NCBI RefSeq assembly: GCF_000250655.1
Contig: NC_016935.1
Span: 2,312,001 to 2,376,000, forward strand
Source of the DNA: Paenibacillus mucilaginosus 3016
GTDB taxonomy: Bacteria > Bacillota > Bacilli > Paenibacillales > NBRC-103111
Reading direction: 5' to 3'
Length of the DNA: 64,000 nt
The position numbers and the translations under genes are program-made. Positions within the stretch are counted from its first letter, which is position 1; each line of letters begins with the position of its first letter. Under the pieces are notes generated by a model. The model saw only the letters and a program-made list of their open reading frames with translations, did no database searches and had not been told where the DNA came from. Positions 1-8,071 of this stretch are shown in pieces.

Positions 1-846
1 AATGGATAAATTCAATGAACAGGGCGGGGGCAAGCAGGACAAAGGGGGTGCCGTCCACAAAGATGGCAATCTTGCCATCCAGCAGACCTGCGGCAATGGT
101 GTCTGGCCGATCCGTATTGTAAATCGTTGGAAAAACCGACTTTTGCTTGTCGGCAAGCAGCCATTCCTCCAAATACTCGCTCTCCAAAACGCGGTCCAGC
201 GGATATTGATCCAACCGGTTAGTGATCTGAACCACCAGGTCCGGGTCAGCGGAACCTTCCAGATACATGACAGCCACATCCGTCCGGGTGGATGTGCCGA
301 TCTTCTTTGAAATAACACGAACCCCAGGATGCCGGACTCTGCGGCGAACCTGGGTCGTGTTGGTGCGAAGTGTATCGGTAAAGGCTTCCTGCGGGCCCCG
401 AATAACCGACTGGGTCTGGGACTCCGTAATGCCGCGGTCCTTCCATCCCGAGAGGGCGAGGAGCAATCCAGTGCAGCTTCCCTCCACTAAGAGAAGAACC
501 CCGCCAGAGAGAATGCTATCTAACGCTTCCTTCAGAGAAGCTGCGGATGAAATCTCGCCAACGCCCATAACATGATGTTTGATATGAGCCCATAGATCCG
601 CAGTGTCATCCTGGGGATGAATTTTGCTGCGGTCGAGCAGAGAGGGAATAACCGTTTCAAGCAGGGCCGTCTTATCGATCATTCCATCGAGATAGCATAA
701 TGCGGTGTGAAAAGGGGATGGGAGGCTCCATGAATGGTAAGCTCCCGAATGACAAAGTCGGAGCTGTTTCCCATCAAACCACGTAAATGCTCCAAGTTGC
801 GGTTCAGGTCAGACTGAATCATGGTGAGTTCCGTGTGCTGGGTCAT
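1..846 (-). pseudogene. GerA-family spore germination protein, 5' part, frameshifted, runs off the left edge
   Basis: On the minus strand, the ATG at 846 opens 55 codons (MTQHTELTMI..., then GNSSDFVIRELTI) that match the usual N-terminus of GerA-type germinant receptor A subunits, but this frame stops at 679-681. The homology continues in another frame from about 705 leftwards: CYLDGMIDKTALLE, then SGGVLLLVEG, then GLLDGKIAIFVDGTPFVLLAP near the edge, all typical of the GerA cytoplasmic domain. The switch lies at 703-721 beside a CCCC-TTTT run on the coding strand, consistent with one missing base. GerA proteins are about 480-500 residues, so roughly half the gene is outside the window. Known family role: inner spore membrane receptor subunit sensing germinants. 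It is either a frameshift pseudogene or carries a sequencing error; the family assignment is firm. Confidence 0.8.
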
Positions 847-918
847 GTAAAGTATCCCTCCCCGTGCCGAGTTTCTGGCGTTAGGGTATCCAGATTATGG
901 AGTTACTATTCCAAAGCT

Positions 919-2061
919 CTATTGTAATGCAGCATCGATGGGGAAGGCTTGTCCGCTCCATGCCTTCTTCGATGTCCACTCCGCTTTACCTTGCCAGAAT
1001 GAATGCTCCGGCGGCAGACCAAGCGGTAAAAATACGGAAGTGCAAAGGTATAGACTGCCGGTGGAAATGTATGCCTCTCCCATATCCGGTTGGTCGCCGC
1101 AGAAGCCGATACGCAGCCATCCATCCGGATCAAATGTACCGGGCGCTTCGATCATCCGTTCGATGACAGCTGTCAAAGCACATCGAACCTGATTGGAGGC
1201 GACCCCTGGCAGCGGCCACTCCTTCAGTGCCGCCTGGGAGAGCAGCTGAAACGCACCGAACCGGTAAGCCAAGGATCTCCCGATCGCGGGAAAAGTCCCT
1301 TCCGGTGAAATAAGCCGTTCCTGCTGAACTGCATGGCGTGCAGCCCTCTGAATAACCTTCTCCGTGAGCTCTTCCCATTCCGGTGCCTCAGCTCCCAGCG
1401 TCAGCACGATATCGACCAGCATGGGCTGGATTACAAAGCTGTTGTAATAATCCCAGTGAAACTCATCGCCGTCCCCGTAAATACCGTCACCAAGATACCA
1501 TTCCTGATGCTTCTTAAGCGCAAAATCCACACGCATCGGGTCCCAGTCTGCACCAAGCTTGTACAGCGCGGTCTCTGTCATGGCTGCAAACAGCAGCCAA
1601 TTGTTATAGCATGGTTTTCTGGTTCTCGTTGCTTTCAAACAAGCAATCAGATTGTGTTTCACGCGGTCATCAAGCTTGGCAATCAATTCAACCGGCGCCC
1701 GAAGAAGCGCATGAGACAAAAAGGCAGCATCCACTATGGGCTGGTGTCCCTTGGAGAAGTTCATAAAATCCGGGGAAGAGGGGTCTGTTGCAGCATCAAT
1801 AGCGTTCCGTGCAATCAGCGCCATTTTTCTTTGCAGCTCTTCTTCCTCACCCGTAAGCGCTGTAAGCTCAAGCCAGGGCGCCATCCCGCAGAGCAGTCTT
1901 CCGAGGCTCTCCAAATAGGTATACTCCCCCCGATCATCGAGTTTCCCCTGGATGGGCATACTGCTTTTCAGCGACCGTTCATTTAGAGCACTCAGCACGG
2001 GCTCTGCGATGCGGAGCATCCATTGAATCCATCTTTTACGATCTAATTCTCCTTGATCCAT
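919..2061 (-). CDS. DUF2264 family protein
   Basis: A 380-residue protein with the DUF2264 pattern: an alpha-helical, probably (alpha/alpha)-barrel fold with motifs PCYNNWLLFAAMTETAL (about residue 150), GDGIYGDGDEFHWDYYNSFV (about 195) and EGTFPAIGRSLAYRFGAF (about 250). No signal peptide is visible, so it should be cytoplasmic. It lies 19 nt downstream of the GH88 gene on the same strand, with an AGGAG-type site before ATG 2061, so the two form an operon. The family's activity is not well established; location beside an unsaturated-uronyl hydrolase suggests polysaccharide processing, which is inference. Family call from recognisable motifs and length. Confidence 0.8.
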   Translation of the reverse strand: MDQGELDRKRWIQWMLRIAEPVLSALNERSLKSSMPIQGKLDDRGEYTYLESLGRLLCGMAPWLELTALTGEEEELQRKMALIARNAIDAATDPSSPDFMNFSKGHQPIVDAAFLSHALLRAPVELIAKLDDRVKHNLIACLKATRTRKPCYNNWLLFAAMTETALYKLGADWDPMRVDFALKKHQEWYLGDGIYGDGDEFHWDYYNSFVIQPMLVDIVLTLGAEAPEWEELTEKVIQRAARHAVQQERLISPEGTFPAIGRSLAYRFGAFQLLSQAALKEWPLPGVASNQVRCALTAVIERMIEAPGTFDPDGWLRIGFCGDQPDMGEAYISTGSLYLCTSVFLPLGLPPEHSFWQGKAEWTSKKAWSGQAFPIDAALQ

Positions 2062-2080
2062 TCCTTTTTCTCCTCTCTGC

Positions 2081-3268
2081 CTACCAATATAATTCCCAAT
2101 TTTTTACCAGACGCACCAGTGCTTCAAAGTAAAAGTAGTCGCCCCAAATGTTGCATTCGTCGATTCCTTTATTGTGAGGCTTGGCATACACTGCATGGAG
2201 CAGTATTCCGTTGGACTCCGGATGGTCTGCAGTGGTGTAGTTGGATGCGAGAGAATGTATCATGTGCATAGCTGCATTTTCATATAATCTTCGATTGTCG
2301 TCAGTCGGCGGGAGATATTTGGAGAGCTCCAGCAGGCCGCAGGCCGCAATGGCCGATGATGAGCTGTCTCTCTCCTCCGGACCTGAAGTGAAAATGAGGT
2401 CCCAATACGCTATGGAATCATCCGGAAGGCGGTTAATGAAATAGTTCGCCACTTTTTTGGCAAGAACAATTAAACCGTAATCCCCTGTATATTTGTAGCT
2501 GAGCGGAAAACCGTAGATCCCCCATGCCTGTCCCCTTGACCAACAGGACCGGTCGGAATAGCCCTGCACTGTTCGTCCATACTTGGGGGCACCTGTATAA
2601 ATATCCATGAAATAGGTATGGTAGCTGGATGCATCCTCGCGGATGATATATTTCTCTGCCTGCTTCACGTGGCTGTAGGCTGCCTGGCAGTACTTCGGAT
2701 CACCAGTCACTTCGCTGGCCCAATATAATAAGGGAAGATTCATGCAGCAATCAATAATCATCCGTCCGCCATTTTCGGGGTCATCCAGACCTCCCCACGC
2801 CTGGATGATACCTGCCTTTTCAAAATATTGCCCCATAAGCAGGTCTGCTGCTTTGACTGCGATTTCTTTTGCCGCTTCACTCTTGGTCAGCTTATAAGCT
2901 GCGACACTGGATAAGGTATAGAGAAATCCCAAATCATGTGTTCCCGTTGCAATTTTCTCATCTACCCGTTTTTTATAGCTTTCCAGCTGGATTTCCGCAA
3001 CACTGCGGTATTTTACATCCCCAGTGATTTCATAAGCAAGCCACAGCATGCCGGTCCAGAAAGAGGAGGTCCACTCTACGTTGTCCATGGCGGCATAGAC
3101 CAGGTTTACGCTTGCGGGTTCAGGAAATTTGTGGGTAAACGTTCCTAAGTTTTGATCGATTTTGTGCAGGACATAAGCGATTGCTTCTTCACAGAAATGT
3201 TTCCTTACCGCTGGCGGATGCTCAAATTTACCTCTGTTTTTAATTCCTTCATCATGGATCTCTGACAT
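2081..3268 (-). CDS. Unsaturated glucuronyl hydrolase, GH88
   Basis: A 395-residue cytoplasmic protein that would hydrate and release the delta-4,5-unsaturated uronic acid from oligosaccharides made by polysaccharide lyases. It carries the GH88 signatures: HDLGF at 111-115, RMIIDCCMNLPL at 169-180 and RGQAWGIYG at 245-253. Asp112 and Asp173 are 61 residues apart, the same spacing I recall for the two catalytic aspartates (88 and 149) of Bacillus sp. GL1 UGL. Length is as expected for the family. First gene of an operon with the DUF2264 protein; the AraC gene at 3392 is divergent and the likely regulator. Highly probable GH88; the exact substrate (gellan, xanthan, glycosaminoglycan) cannot be told. 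Confidence 0.9.
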   Translation of the reverse strand: MSEIHDEGIKNRGKFEHPPAVRKHFCEEAIAYVLHKIDQNLGTFTHKFPEPASVNLVYAAMDNVEWTSSFWTGMLWLAYEITGDVKYRSVAEIQLESYKKRVDEKIATGTHDLGFLYTLSSVAAYKLTKSEAAKEIAVKAADLLMGQYFEKAGIIQAWGGLDDPENGGRMIIDCCMNLPLLYWASEVTGDPKYCQAAYSHVKQAEKYIIREDASSYHTYFMDIYTGAPKYGRTVQGYSDRSCWSRGQAWGIYGFPLSYKYTGDYGLIVLAKKVANYFINRLPDDSIAYWDLIFTSGPEERDSSSSAIAACGLLELSKYLPPTDDNRRLYENAAMHMIHSLASNYTTADHPESNGILLHAVYAKPHNKGIDECNIWGDYFYFEALVRLVKNWELYW

Positions 3269-3391
3269 ATAACTGTTCCCTCCATTAATCTTCGACTCCT
3301 CTTGACATATCTTATTATAGTAGGAAATCCAGTTCCCTTTTGTCTCTCCATTGCGGTATAATACCGCTATCTTGTTATTTAAGGAGTGGTG

Positions 3392-4270
3392 GTGGTGAGG
3401 GGCAAATTAAATATGGGCTATAATTATAATTCATTGCGCACATCTTTTGACTTCGCTTATCAATCCACAACCACCCTTGAGGACTGGCATATCTTTCATA
3501 TGCATGAAGGGATGGAGTTTCTCTATGTTCATGAAGGTAGAGGCAACGCCATTATTGATCAAAAAATAGTTGAAATGGGCCCCCGTACGTTGGTGTATTT
3601 CCAGCCTTTTCAACTCCATGGTACAAAAGTATATCTGGACCAATCCAGCGTCTATACGAGGTCGATTCTGTCGTTCGAACCCTCTGAATTGAATGCATAT
3701 CTGCAGCTTTACCCTGCCTTGAAGGCGTTTTTTCATTCCCTATGGAAAACAAAACAGGCAGCTCAAATTATCTCGGAGCTGCCCGCGAATAACCCTCTTG
3801 AAAGCATGTTTGAACATTACCATCGTACCCTGAGCTCCCCAAGTGAAATGAAAGAAGCATACATCCTGTTTATCATCGGTTTCCTCCAATATGTGAAGAG
3901 CATTTGGCCTCAACAAAAGGTTGATGAAGATCAGCTGACCGCCACATCCCCGTCATATATGGAAAGAATCATGACTTGGATAGAAGAGAATTACACGAAT
4001 GAATTTCATCTGGAGGATCTGAGTAAAGAACTGCACCTGTCTCCTTATTACATTGCTCATCTGTTTCATAACTCGACGGGTTCCAATATCTCACAGTACT
4101 TAACGGCACGAAGAATGCGGCAGGCATGCTGGCTGTTGAAGAACAGCACCTTATCCATTCAACAAATCTGCCAACAGGTTGGGCTCACCAATGTATCTTA
4201 TTTCTGCAAGAAGTTCAAGGAATTTACCGGCAGGACTCCCTTGAAATACAGAATAGGAGGAGCCCAATAA
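3392..4270 (+). CDS. AraC family transcriptional regulator
   Basis: About 292 residues: an N-terminal cupin-like sensing domain (HMHEGMEFLYVHEGRG, near 32-47) and a C-terminal double helix-turn-helix of about 100 residues (MTWIEENYTNEFHLEDLSKE, LHLSPYYIAHLFHNSTG, then QQVGLTNVSYFCKKFKEFTG). Four GTG codons stand in tandem at 3386-3397; the AAGGAG site at 3381-3386 gives proper spacing only to the third (3392) or fourth (3395), so the start is placed there. Divergent from the GH88/DUF2264 operon with about 120 bp between, so it likely activates that operon in response to a sugar. Ligand unknown. Confidence 0.85.
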   Translation: MVRGKLNMGYNYNSLRTSFDFAYQSTTTLEDWHIFHMHEGMEFLYVHEGRGNAIIDQKIVEMGPRTLVYFQPFQLHGTKVYLDQSSVYTRSILSFEPSELNAYLQLYPALKAFFHSLWKTKQAAQIISELPANNPLESMFEHYHRTLSSPSEMKEAYILFIIGFLQYVKSIWPQQKVDEDQLTATSPSYMERIMTWIEENYTNEFHLEDLSKELHLSPYYIAHLFHNSTGSNISQYLTARRMRQACWLLKNSTLSIQQICQQVGLTNVSYFCKKFKEFTGRTPLKYRIGGAQ

Positions 4271-4356
4271 ACAAGAAGCCCAATAAACGTAACCGTCCGC
4301 ATCAGATCTTAATTAGAATGGTCATCATGAGAGAGAATAGTATTTTTTATTCATGC

Positions 4357-4379
4357 ATTTTCATGTATTTTCATGTATT
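4357..4379. repeat. Two-copy 10-bp tandem repeat
   Basis: The unit ATTTTCATGT occurs twice in direct succession and begins a third time, in the AT-rich gap before the CysJ-like gene. No function is evident. The stretch 4271-4406 otherwise shows no gene. Confidence 0.6.
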
Positions 4380-4415
4380 ATTTAATAGATCATATTATTT
4401 TTTGAGGTGAAGACT

Positions 4416-5579
4416 GTGCAAACTACTATTACTGATGTCACAAAGGTACCAACAGCATTTTCAAGGACCAATCCATTTCAAGCGAAAGTTCTTAAGAATG
4501 TAAATTTGAACGGGGCCGGTTCCAGTAAAGAAACGAGACATATTGAATTATCGTTAAAAGGGTCGGATCTATCCTATGCTCCAGGTGATTGCCTTGGTGT
4601 TATCCCTGAAAATGATAAAGAACTAGTGGATGCCCTGCTGGAGGAAATGAACTGGGATGCAGAGATGGCTGTTACAGTTAATAAGCAAGATGACACAATC
4701 CCTTTAAAAGAGGCGCTGCTAAAACACGTTGAGATTACGTTGTTGACTAAAAAAATGGTACAGCAGGCAGCGGAACTAACAGAAAACGAAGAGTTACAGA
4801 AGCTTGTGTCGAATGAAAGTAATCAACTGAAAGAATATATCGCAGGGCGGGATTTGCTTGATTTGTTACGTGATTTTGGTCCATGGAAAGCATCTGCGCA
4901 AGAGATTGTCTCTTTATTAAGAAAAATGCCGCCGCGGTTGTATTCAATAGCAAGCAGCATCGCCGCCAATCCTCAGGAGGTGCATCTAACCATTGGAGCT
5001 GTTCGCTACACGGCTCACGGACGTGAACGAAAAGGAGTTTGTTCCGTTTTTTGTGCAGAACGTCTTGAAGTGGGAGATACACTTCCAGTATTTATTCAGC
5101 AAAATAAACACTTTAATCTGCCGGAGTCTCATGATAAAGATATCATTATGGTTGGTCCTGGTACGGGCATTGCACCATTCCGTTCCTTTATCCAGGAGCG
5201 TGCGGTTAATCAAGCAACAGGCAGATCATGGCTATTTTTTGGAGACCAGCGTTCAGCATCGGATTTTCTGTATCAGAACGAGTTGGAAGAACATCTAAAA
5301 GATGGGGAACTGACAAGAATAGAAACTGCATTCTCTCGTGATACTGCGCAAAAAGTATATGTACAGCATAAAATGCTTGAGAATAGTAAGGAAATATTCG
5401 AATGGCTGGAAAATGGCGCATACTTCTACGTTTGTGGAGATAAACAGAATATGGCTAAAGATGTCCATAACACGCTTCTCAGCGTGATTGAAAAAGAAGG
5501 TGTCATGACCCCTGAAGCAGCCGAGGCATATCTAAATGATATGCAAAAGCAAGGGCGTTACCAGCGTGATGTGTATTAA
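4416..5579 (+). CDS. CysJ-like NADPH sulfite reductase flavoprotein lacking the FMN domain
   Basis: About 387 residues matching the FAD- and NADPH-binding half of sulfite reductase alpha subunit (CysJ) and related diflavin reductases. Visible motifs: LSYAPGDCLGV near the N-terminus, the FAD-binding PRLYSIASS, then KGVCSVF, the NADP-binding GPGTGIAPFRSFIQER, FGDQR, YVCGD and a C-terminal RYQRDVY. The N-terminal flavodoxin (FMN) domain of about 200 residues is absent and no remnant is seen upstream; full CysJ is about 600 residues. GTG 4416 is favoured because GAGGTG at 4404-4409 is well spaced to it; GTG 4407 is the alternative. The gene is clearly AT-richer than its neighbours and no CysI hemoprotein gene is near, suggesting a separate origin. 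It should still transfer hydride from NADPH to FAD, but its electron acceptor is unknown. Confidence 0.8.
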   Translation: MQTTITDVTKVPTAFSRTNPFQAKVLKNVNLNGAGSSKETRHIELSLKGSDLSYAPGDCLGVIPENDKELVDALLEEMNWDAEMAVTVNKQDDTIPLKEALLKHVEITLLTKKMVQQAAELTENEELQKLVSNESNQLKEYIAGRDLLDLLRDFGPWKASAQEIVSLLRKMPPRLYSIASSIAANPQEVHLTIGAVRYTAHGRERKGVCSVFCAERLEVGDTLPVFIQQNKHFNLPESHDKDIIMVGPGTGIAPFRSFIQERAVNQATGRSWLFFGDQRSASDFLYQNELEEHLKDGELTRIETAFSRDTAQKVYVQHKMLENSKEIFEWLENGAYFYVCGDKQNMAKDVHNTLLSVIEKEGVMTPEAAEAYLNDMQKQGRYQRDVY

Positions 5580-5686
5580 GCTTAATAGGTGCTGAGGTGA
5601 CGTGTCCATTTTTTTGCGATGGATACGTTTGCCTTCCGGGTACTGCTGGATCTGCAGGGATTCGGGATGATCAAACGGTGAAGAAC

Positions 5687-5718
5687 GATAAGAGACTGCC
5701 TGGTGGCAGTCTCTTATC
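5687..5718 (+). terminator. Hairpin terminator after the CysJ-like gene
   Basis: A perfect 14-bp stem (GATAAGAGACTGCC pairing with GGCAGTCTCTTATC) around a TGGT loop. The following bases are not a clean T tract, so it may end transcription weakly or work as an mRNA 3' stabiliser. Confidence 0.6.
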
Positions 5719-5790
5719 TTATAAACGAATATAGACTAGGGTAACGCGGTGCTTTTACCAATGAGAAAAAGACCAACAAGGAGCTTCCCT

Positions 5791-6684
5791 ATGAATCAAA
5801 TACGAATGCACACCGGTTCATTTCCTCTTGTGCGGGACGTGGGGATGACCCTGACGAGTGAAGGCTGGGTTCATCCTGACCGGATTACGGATTTCAATGT
5901 GTTTATCTTTGTAATTAAGGGTCAAATGCAGGTTGTGGAAGAAGGTACGGAATATATTCTCCGAGCAGGCATGGGATTCTTCCTGAAAAGTGGACTCCAT
6001 CACTTGGGCACAGCAGGAACCATCCCAGGCACTTCCACGATCTGGATCCACTTCTCCGAGGGTCTGCAGGATGCACATGTTCCTGAACGGGTCGAAGAAG
6101 GCAGCCTCCAACCGTTTCAAGCGTCAAGAACCTATAAGGTTTTTGGACCGGTTGACTATCGATTCGAACTCCTGCTGCCCAAGTTGGTAGAGCTGCAGGA
6201 ACCAGCCTCCTTCATCTCCAAAGTAAAGGACTTGTACGAATTGTACTGCTCTGCTCCGTTGTTTGGTCATGTGCTGTTAAGCATAAAAACGATGGAGCTC
6301 TTTCTGGACCTCTACCGGCTGCACCATGACCCGGAACGCCACAGAATGACTAGTAAGTCCGATGCCGTTGTCCGCAAGCTAGCTCTTTATCTCGAAGAGC
6401 ACTGGGAGAGCCTGCTTGAGCCTGATCGGATCCGCGCTGAGTTTGGGCTCAATTACCGCTATATGAGCACTTTATTCAAGACCAGAATGGGGATCAGTAT
6501 ATTTCACTATCATGAACGCCACCGCATACATAAAGCGGCTGAGTTATTAAAGAGTACGAGCATGAACATATCCGAAGTAAGCGACAAGCTCAAATATACG
6601 AGTCCCTATTACTTCAGTCGTGTCTTCAAGAAAGTGATGGGCGAAGCGCCGTCCGTCTATATCCGCAACATCTATAGGATGTAA
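5791..6684 (+). CDS. AraC family transcriptional regulator
   Basis: 297 residues from ATG 5791, chosen because AAGGAG at 5778-5783 lies 7 nt upstream; a longer reading frame opens at 5749 without such a site. N-terminal cupin-like domain (FVIKGQMQVVEEGTEYILRAG) and C-terminal AraC DNA-binding domain with the second HTH motif SEVSDKLKYTSPYYFSRVFK. Convergent with the Gfo/Idh/MocA gene, ending 10 bp from it. The target and ligand are not evident; the nearby dehydrogenase is a candidate target. Confidence 0.85.
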   Translation: MNQIRMHTGSFPLVRDVGMTLTSEGWVHPDRITDFNVFIFVIKGQMQVVEEGTEYILRAGMGFFLKSGLHHLGTAGTIPGTSTIWIHFSEGLQDAHVPERVEEGSLQPFQASRTYKVFGPVDYRFELLLPKLVELQEPASFISKVKDLYELYCSAPLFGHVLLSIKTMELFLDLYRLHHDPERHRMTSKSDAVVRKLALYLEEHWESLLEPDRIRAEFGLNYRYMSTLFKTRMGISIFHYHERHRIHKAAELLKSTSMNISEVSDKLKYTSPYYFSRVFKKVMGEAPSVYIRNIYRM

Positions 6685-6693
6685 GCCATCAAG

Positions 6694-7839
6694 TTATTCG
6701 AAGGAAGGAATAATGACTTCCCTGCCGCCGCTCATGGCAGATTCATGCGCACAGATGCCCGCCGCAGTCCAGTTCGCTGCCGTAACAGCATCGATCCAAG
6801 GCTTGCGCTTCTCTATAATACTGCGCAGAAATTCGTGCACCAAGTGAGGATGAGACCCGTGGTGGCCGTTGCCCTGCAGCACGGATTGGTGAGGATTGTT
6901 AGGATCGAGTATGGCCTGACTTGTAATATGTTCAGCGAGCTCAGGAGGAAGCAGGTCTGGCCTTGATGGCGCCTTCACGATCGTAGTATCCACTTTGCGG
7001 CCGCGTTCGCCCTCAACCTCGGCGTGCGTCCGGAAAAGTCTTAGAGGCTCATCTTCCATGTGCCATTCCAGGGATGCTTCTTCGCCATAAATATTGAAGC
7101 TTTCCATATAAGGCCTTGTCGTCTGGAACAGAGAGCGGGTTACTTCAGCACTCAGCTGATCCTGATCCAGTTGGAATAGAGCGGACTCAACGGGGTAGGG
7201 GTTGCCGTACTGCCGGACCAGTTCGTCGTTCATTACGCCGGAGCCGATACAGTTCACTTTTGTTGCCCTTGAGCCTGTCAGGGCTAGCAGCGGTGAGATC
7301 GCATGGGTTGCATAGTGCATGGGAGGCAGGCCCATCCAGTATGAAGGCCAATTGACCATGTCTTGATAATGGGCTCCTCGAAGGAACTGAATTCTTCCGA
7401 ACTCCCCTCTGCGGTACATTTCTTGAGCATACAAGAACTGATACGTATAGACAGCGGTTTCCATCATCATATAATGAAGTCCTGTTTCTCTTTGTGCTTC
7501 TACAATCGCCCGCAAGTCCTCAATCGTAGTAGCCATCGGAACGGTGCATGCACAGTGTTTGCCCGCCCGCAGTACCTCCACAGACTGTTTGCCATGGAGC
7601 GGGATAGGTGAGACCAGGTGTACGGCATCGTATTCGTCAGATGCAAGGATATCCTCCAAACGCTCATACCGTCGTTCAAAGCCGAATTTGTCGCCATACT
7701 TATGTAACAGTTCACGGTCGGTATCACAGATCGCAACGTATTCTACGTTAGGATGTGCATGATAAATCGGGGCGAAGGCACCTCCAAATCGAAGCCCAAC
7801 TACAGCTACACGTAATTTATGGTTCGCAGGGATACTCAT
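6694..7839 (-). CDS. Gfo/Idh/MocA family oxidoreductase
   Basis: 381 residues with an N-terminal Rossmann fold (LRVAVVGLRFGGAFAP, 9-24) and a C-terminal GFO_IDH_MocA alpha/beta domain. These cytoplasmic enzymes oxidise or reduce sugars, inositols or cyclitols with NAD(P). The usual EKP motif appears here as CTVPMATT (about 93-100), so the conserved catalytic lysine is replaced and substrate chemistry may differ. GAGAGGAAG precedes ATG 7839. Divergent from the SIS/PfkB/GH38 operon across 230 bp, consistent with a role in the same sugar pathway (inference). Confidence 0.82.
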   Translation of the reverse strand: MSIPANHKLRVAVVGLRFGGAFAPIYHAHPNVEYVAICDTDRELLHKYGDKFGFERRYERLEDILASDEYDAVHLVSPIPLHGKQSVEVLRAGKHCACTVPMATTIEDLRAIVEAQRETGLHYMMMETAVYTYQFLYAQEMYRRGEFGRIQFLRGAHYQDMVNWPSYWMGLPPMHYATHAISPLLALTGSRATKVNCIGSGVMNDELVRQYGNPYPVESALFQLDQDQLSAEVTRSLFQTTRPYMESFNIYGEEASLEWHMEDEPLRLFRTHAEVEGERGRKVDTTIVKAPSRPDLLPPELAEHITSQAILDPNNPHQSVLQGNGHHGSHPHLVHEFLRSIIEKRKPWIDAVTAANWTAAGICAHESAMSGGREVIIPSFE

Positions 7840-7978
7840 ATCTGTCTTCCTCTCTCAGTTATAGATTGGCTGAACACACTTTTATTATTAGGCAAGACAG
7901 GGGAGGTGTGAATGAATTAGATGGCATAAAAGATGTATTCTGTTCAGGTAAGAACTATACAGATATGAAATATTCATC

Positions 7979-8007
7979 TTGACGAGGGGGTAGCTGTAGG
8001 CTAAATT
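7979..8007 (+). promoter_or_regulatory. Candidate sigma-A promoter of the SIS/PfkB/GH38 operon
   Basis: TTGACG at 7979-7984 and TAAATT at 8002-8007 are separated by exactly 17 nt, upstream of the SIS gene at 8072. The expected start of transcription is near 8014, just before the palindromes at 8019-8043. Confidence 0.5.
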
Positions 8008-8018
8008 ATTCGTAAGAA

Positions 8019-8043
8019 CTTATTATAAGACTTAAAATAAGTC
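8019..8043. promoter_or_regulatory. Overlapping palindromes, candidate operator
   Basis: CTTATTATAAG at 8019-8029 and GACTTAAAATAAGTC at 8029-8043 are two perfect short inverted repeats, abutting, directly downstream of the predicted transcription start. Their place suggests a repressor site that would block the operon; the repressor is not identified in the window. Confidence 0.45.
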
Positions 8044-8071
8044 GGATAAATTAAAGTCGGAGGTTTGCACT

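Noticed and set aside
1333..1986. 217-residue plus-strand frame
   Set aside because: It is the antisense of the DUF2264 gene; it has no recognisable motif and no ribosome site.
5580..5686. Short open frames after the CysJ-like gene
   Set aside because: No start with a ribosome site and no similarity that I recognise.
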